From Cyclobacteriaceae bacterium (lineage in GTDB: Bacteria; Bacteroidota; Bacteroidia; Cytophagales; Cyclobacteriaceae), in NCBI GenBank assembly GCA_019751475.1, contig JAIENH010000415.1, positions 1 to 6,437 on the forward strand: DNA of 6,437 nt, given 5' to 3'. The position numbers were made by a program, and so were the translations under genes. Positions 6,117 to 6,437 of this stretch are shown piece by piece. The notes beneath the pieces are model-generated. The model saw only the letters and a list, made by a program, of their open reading frames with translations, ran no database searches and had not been told where the DNA came from. How positions within the stretch are numbered: position 1 is the first letter of the stretch; the number at the start of each line of letters is the position of its first letter.

Positions 6117-6437
6117 AATTAGATACGCGCTACCTCTCGGCTACTTTCAAAGGCAAGGAGGTAACCTATATTCTTTTATTCGGATTTTCATTGCTTGGAT
6201 GGTTCACGACTTCAGGCTTTTTCTGGAGAGATGACTGGGCCTACCTCCTTTTGTATGAATCCGGGCACTACTCCCTGTTCCATAACCATATCGGATCTGA
6301 CATTAAGCCTCTTTTTCAATACTTCATTTTCGCTGAATTTTTTCTTTTTGGAAAAAATTTCTGGCTTTATCTCATGGTGAGCCTAATGCTACATGCCGGG
6401 TGTGGTCTTGTTCTGTGCAATATCTTAAAGGCGATTG
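6113..6437 (+). CDS. Polytopic membrane protein, GT-C glycosyltransferase-like, N-terminal part (runs off the right edge)
   Basis: The frame from ATG 6113 stays open for 108 codons to the window edge. A short cytoplasmic start (MKLDTRYLSATFKGKE) leads into a first membrane helix (about 17-38). FFWRDDWAYLL (36-46) has an adjacent Asp pair, D40 and D41, at the start of the first extracytoplasmic loop, where GT-C enzymes that use polyprenyl-phosphate sugars carry their catalytic acidic residues. The loop includes H52, H57 and H59 and ends in KPLFQYFIF. A helix pair follows, with FWLYLMVSLMLHAGCGLVL (83-101), like the TMTC/family 39 pattern of an intramembrane His. A membrane glycosyltransferase acting at the periplasmic face is likely but not proven, since the C-terminal region is missing. 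It is divergent from the export operon and may be a neighbour in the same glycan locus or unrelated to it. Confidence 0.75.
   Translation, partial: MKLDTRYLSATFKGKEVTYILLFGFSLLGWFTTSGFFWRDDWAYLLLYESGHYSLFHNHIGSDIKPLFQYFIFAEFFLFGKNFWLYLMVSLMLHAGCGLVLCNILKAI

Noticed and set aside
6195..6380. 61-codon plus-strand frame inside the divergent gene
   Set aside because: It is out of frame with the longer membrane-protein frame from 6113, which has clear hydrophobic segments and reaches the edge. The composition looks like a shadow frame.

Overview
The window looks like a polysaccharide (O-antigen or exopolysaccharide) biosynthesis and export locus from a member of the Bacteroidota, perhaps Cytophagales- or Chitinophagales-like. 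The phylum call rests on three things. None of the start codons has a Shine-Dalgarno sequence in front of it. A TAnnTTTG -7 element, typical of this phylum, precedes the main operon. The proteins, in a moderately AT-rich background, have a Bacteroidota flavour. No genus can be named from the sequence alone.

Layout. Positions 1-5910 hold one leftward (minus-strand) gene train, tightly packed and probably one operon. In transcription order it encodes an ABC-2 polysaccharide export permease (Wzm type, 5910-5083), its ATPase with a C-terminal carbohydrate-recognition domain (Wzt type, 5079-3829), a DegT/DnrJ/EryC1/StrS sugar aminotransferase (3829-2729), a GDP-L-fucose-synthase-like SDR enzyme with an altered active site (2712-1780), a left-handed beta-helix acyltransferase (1780-1223), a family 2 glycosyltransferase (1210-323), and the start of a second beta-helix acyltransferase (326 to beyond base 1). 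Junctions are TAATG one-base overlaps (3829 and 1780), a GTGA four-base overlap (323-326), or gaps of 3-16 bases, which suggests translational coupling.

Positions 5911-6112 are an AT-rich divergent intergenic region. It holds a 16-bp bulged inverted repeat, a good -7 element for the leftward operon, and a possible 29-codon ORF on the plus strand. That ORF overlaps the next gene by ATGA. From 6113 to the right edge runs the start of a plus-strand polytopic membrane protein that resembles GT-C glycosyltransferases.

How the genes fit together (inference). The aminotransferase, SDR and first acyltransferase would modify a nucleotide-linked 4-keto-6-deoxy sugar, probably giving an N-acylated amino sugar or an epimerised deoxysugar. 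The GT2 enzyme would add a sugar to a lipid-linked glycan. The second acyltransferase would decorate it. Wzm/Wzt would export the finished chain across the inner membrane, with the Wzt C-terminal domain selecting the correct glycan. No 4,6-dehydratase, initiating transferase or chain terminator lies in the window, so the pathway is incomplete here. The most unusual point is the SDR enzyme: it keeps the Cys and His epimerase residues of GDP-fucose synthase, but Ala and Arg replace the Ser and Lys of the SDR triad.
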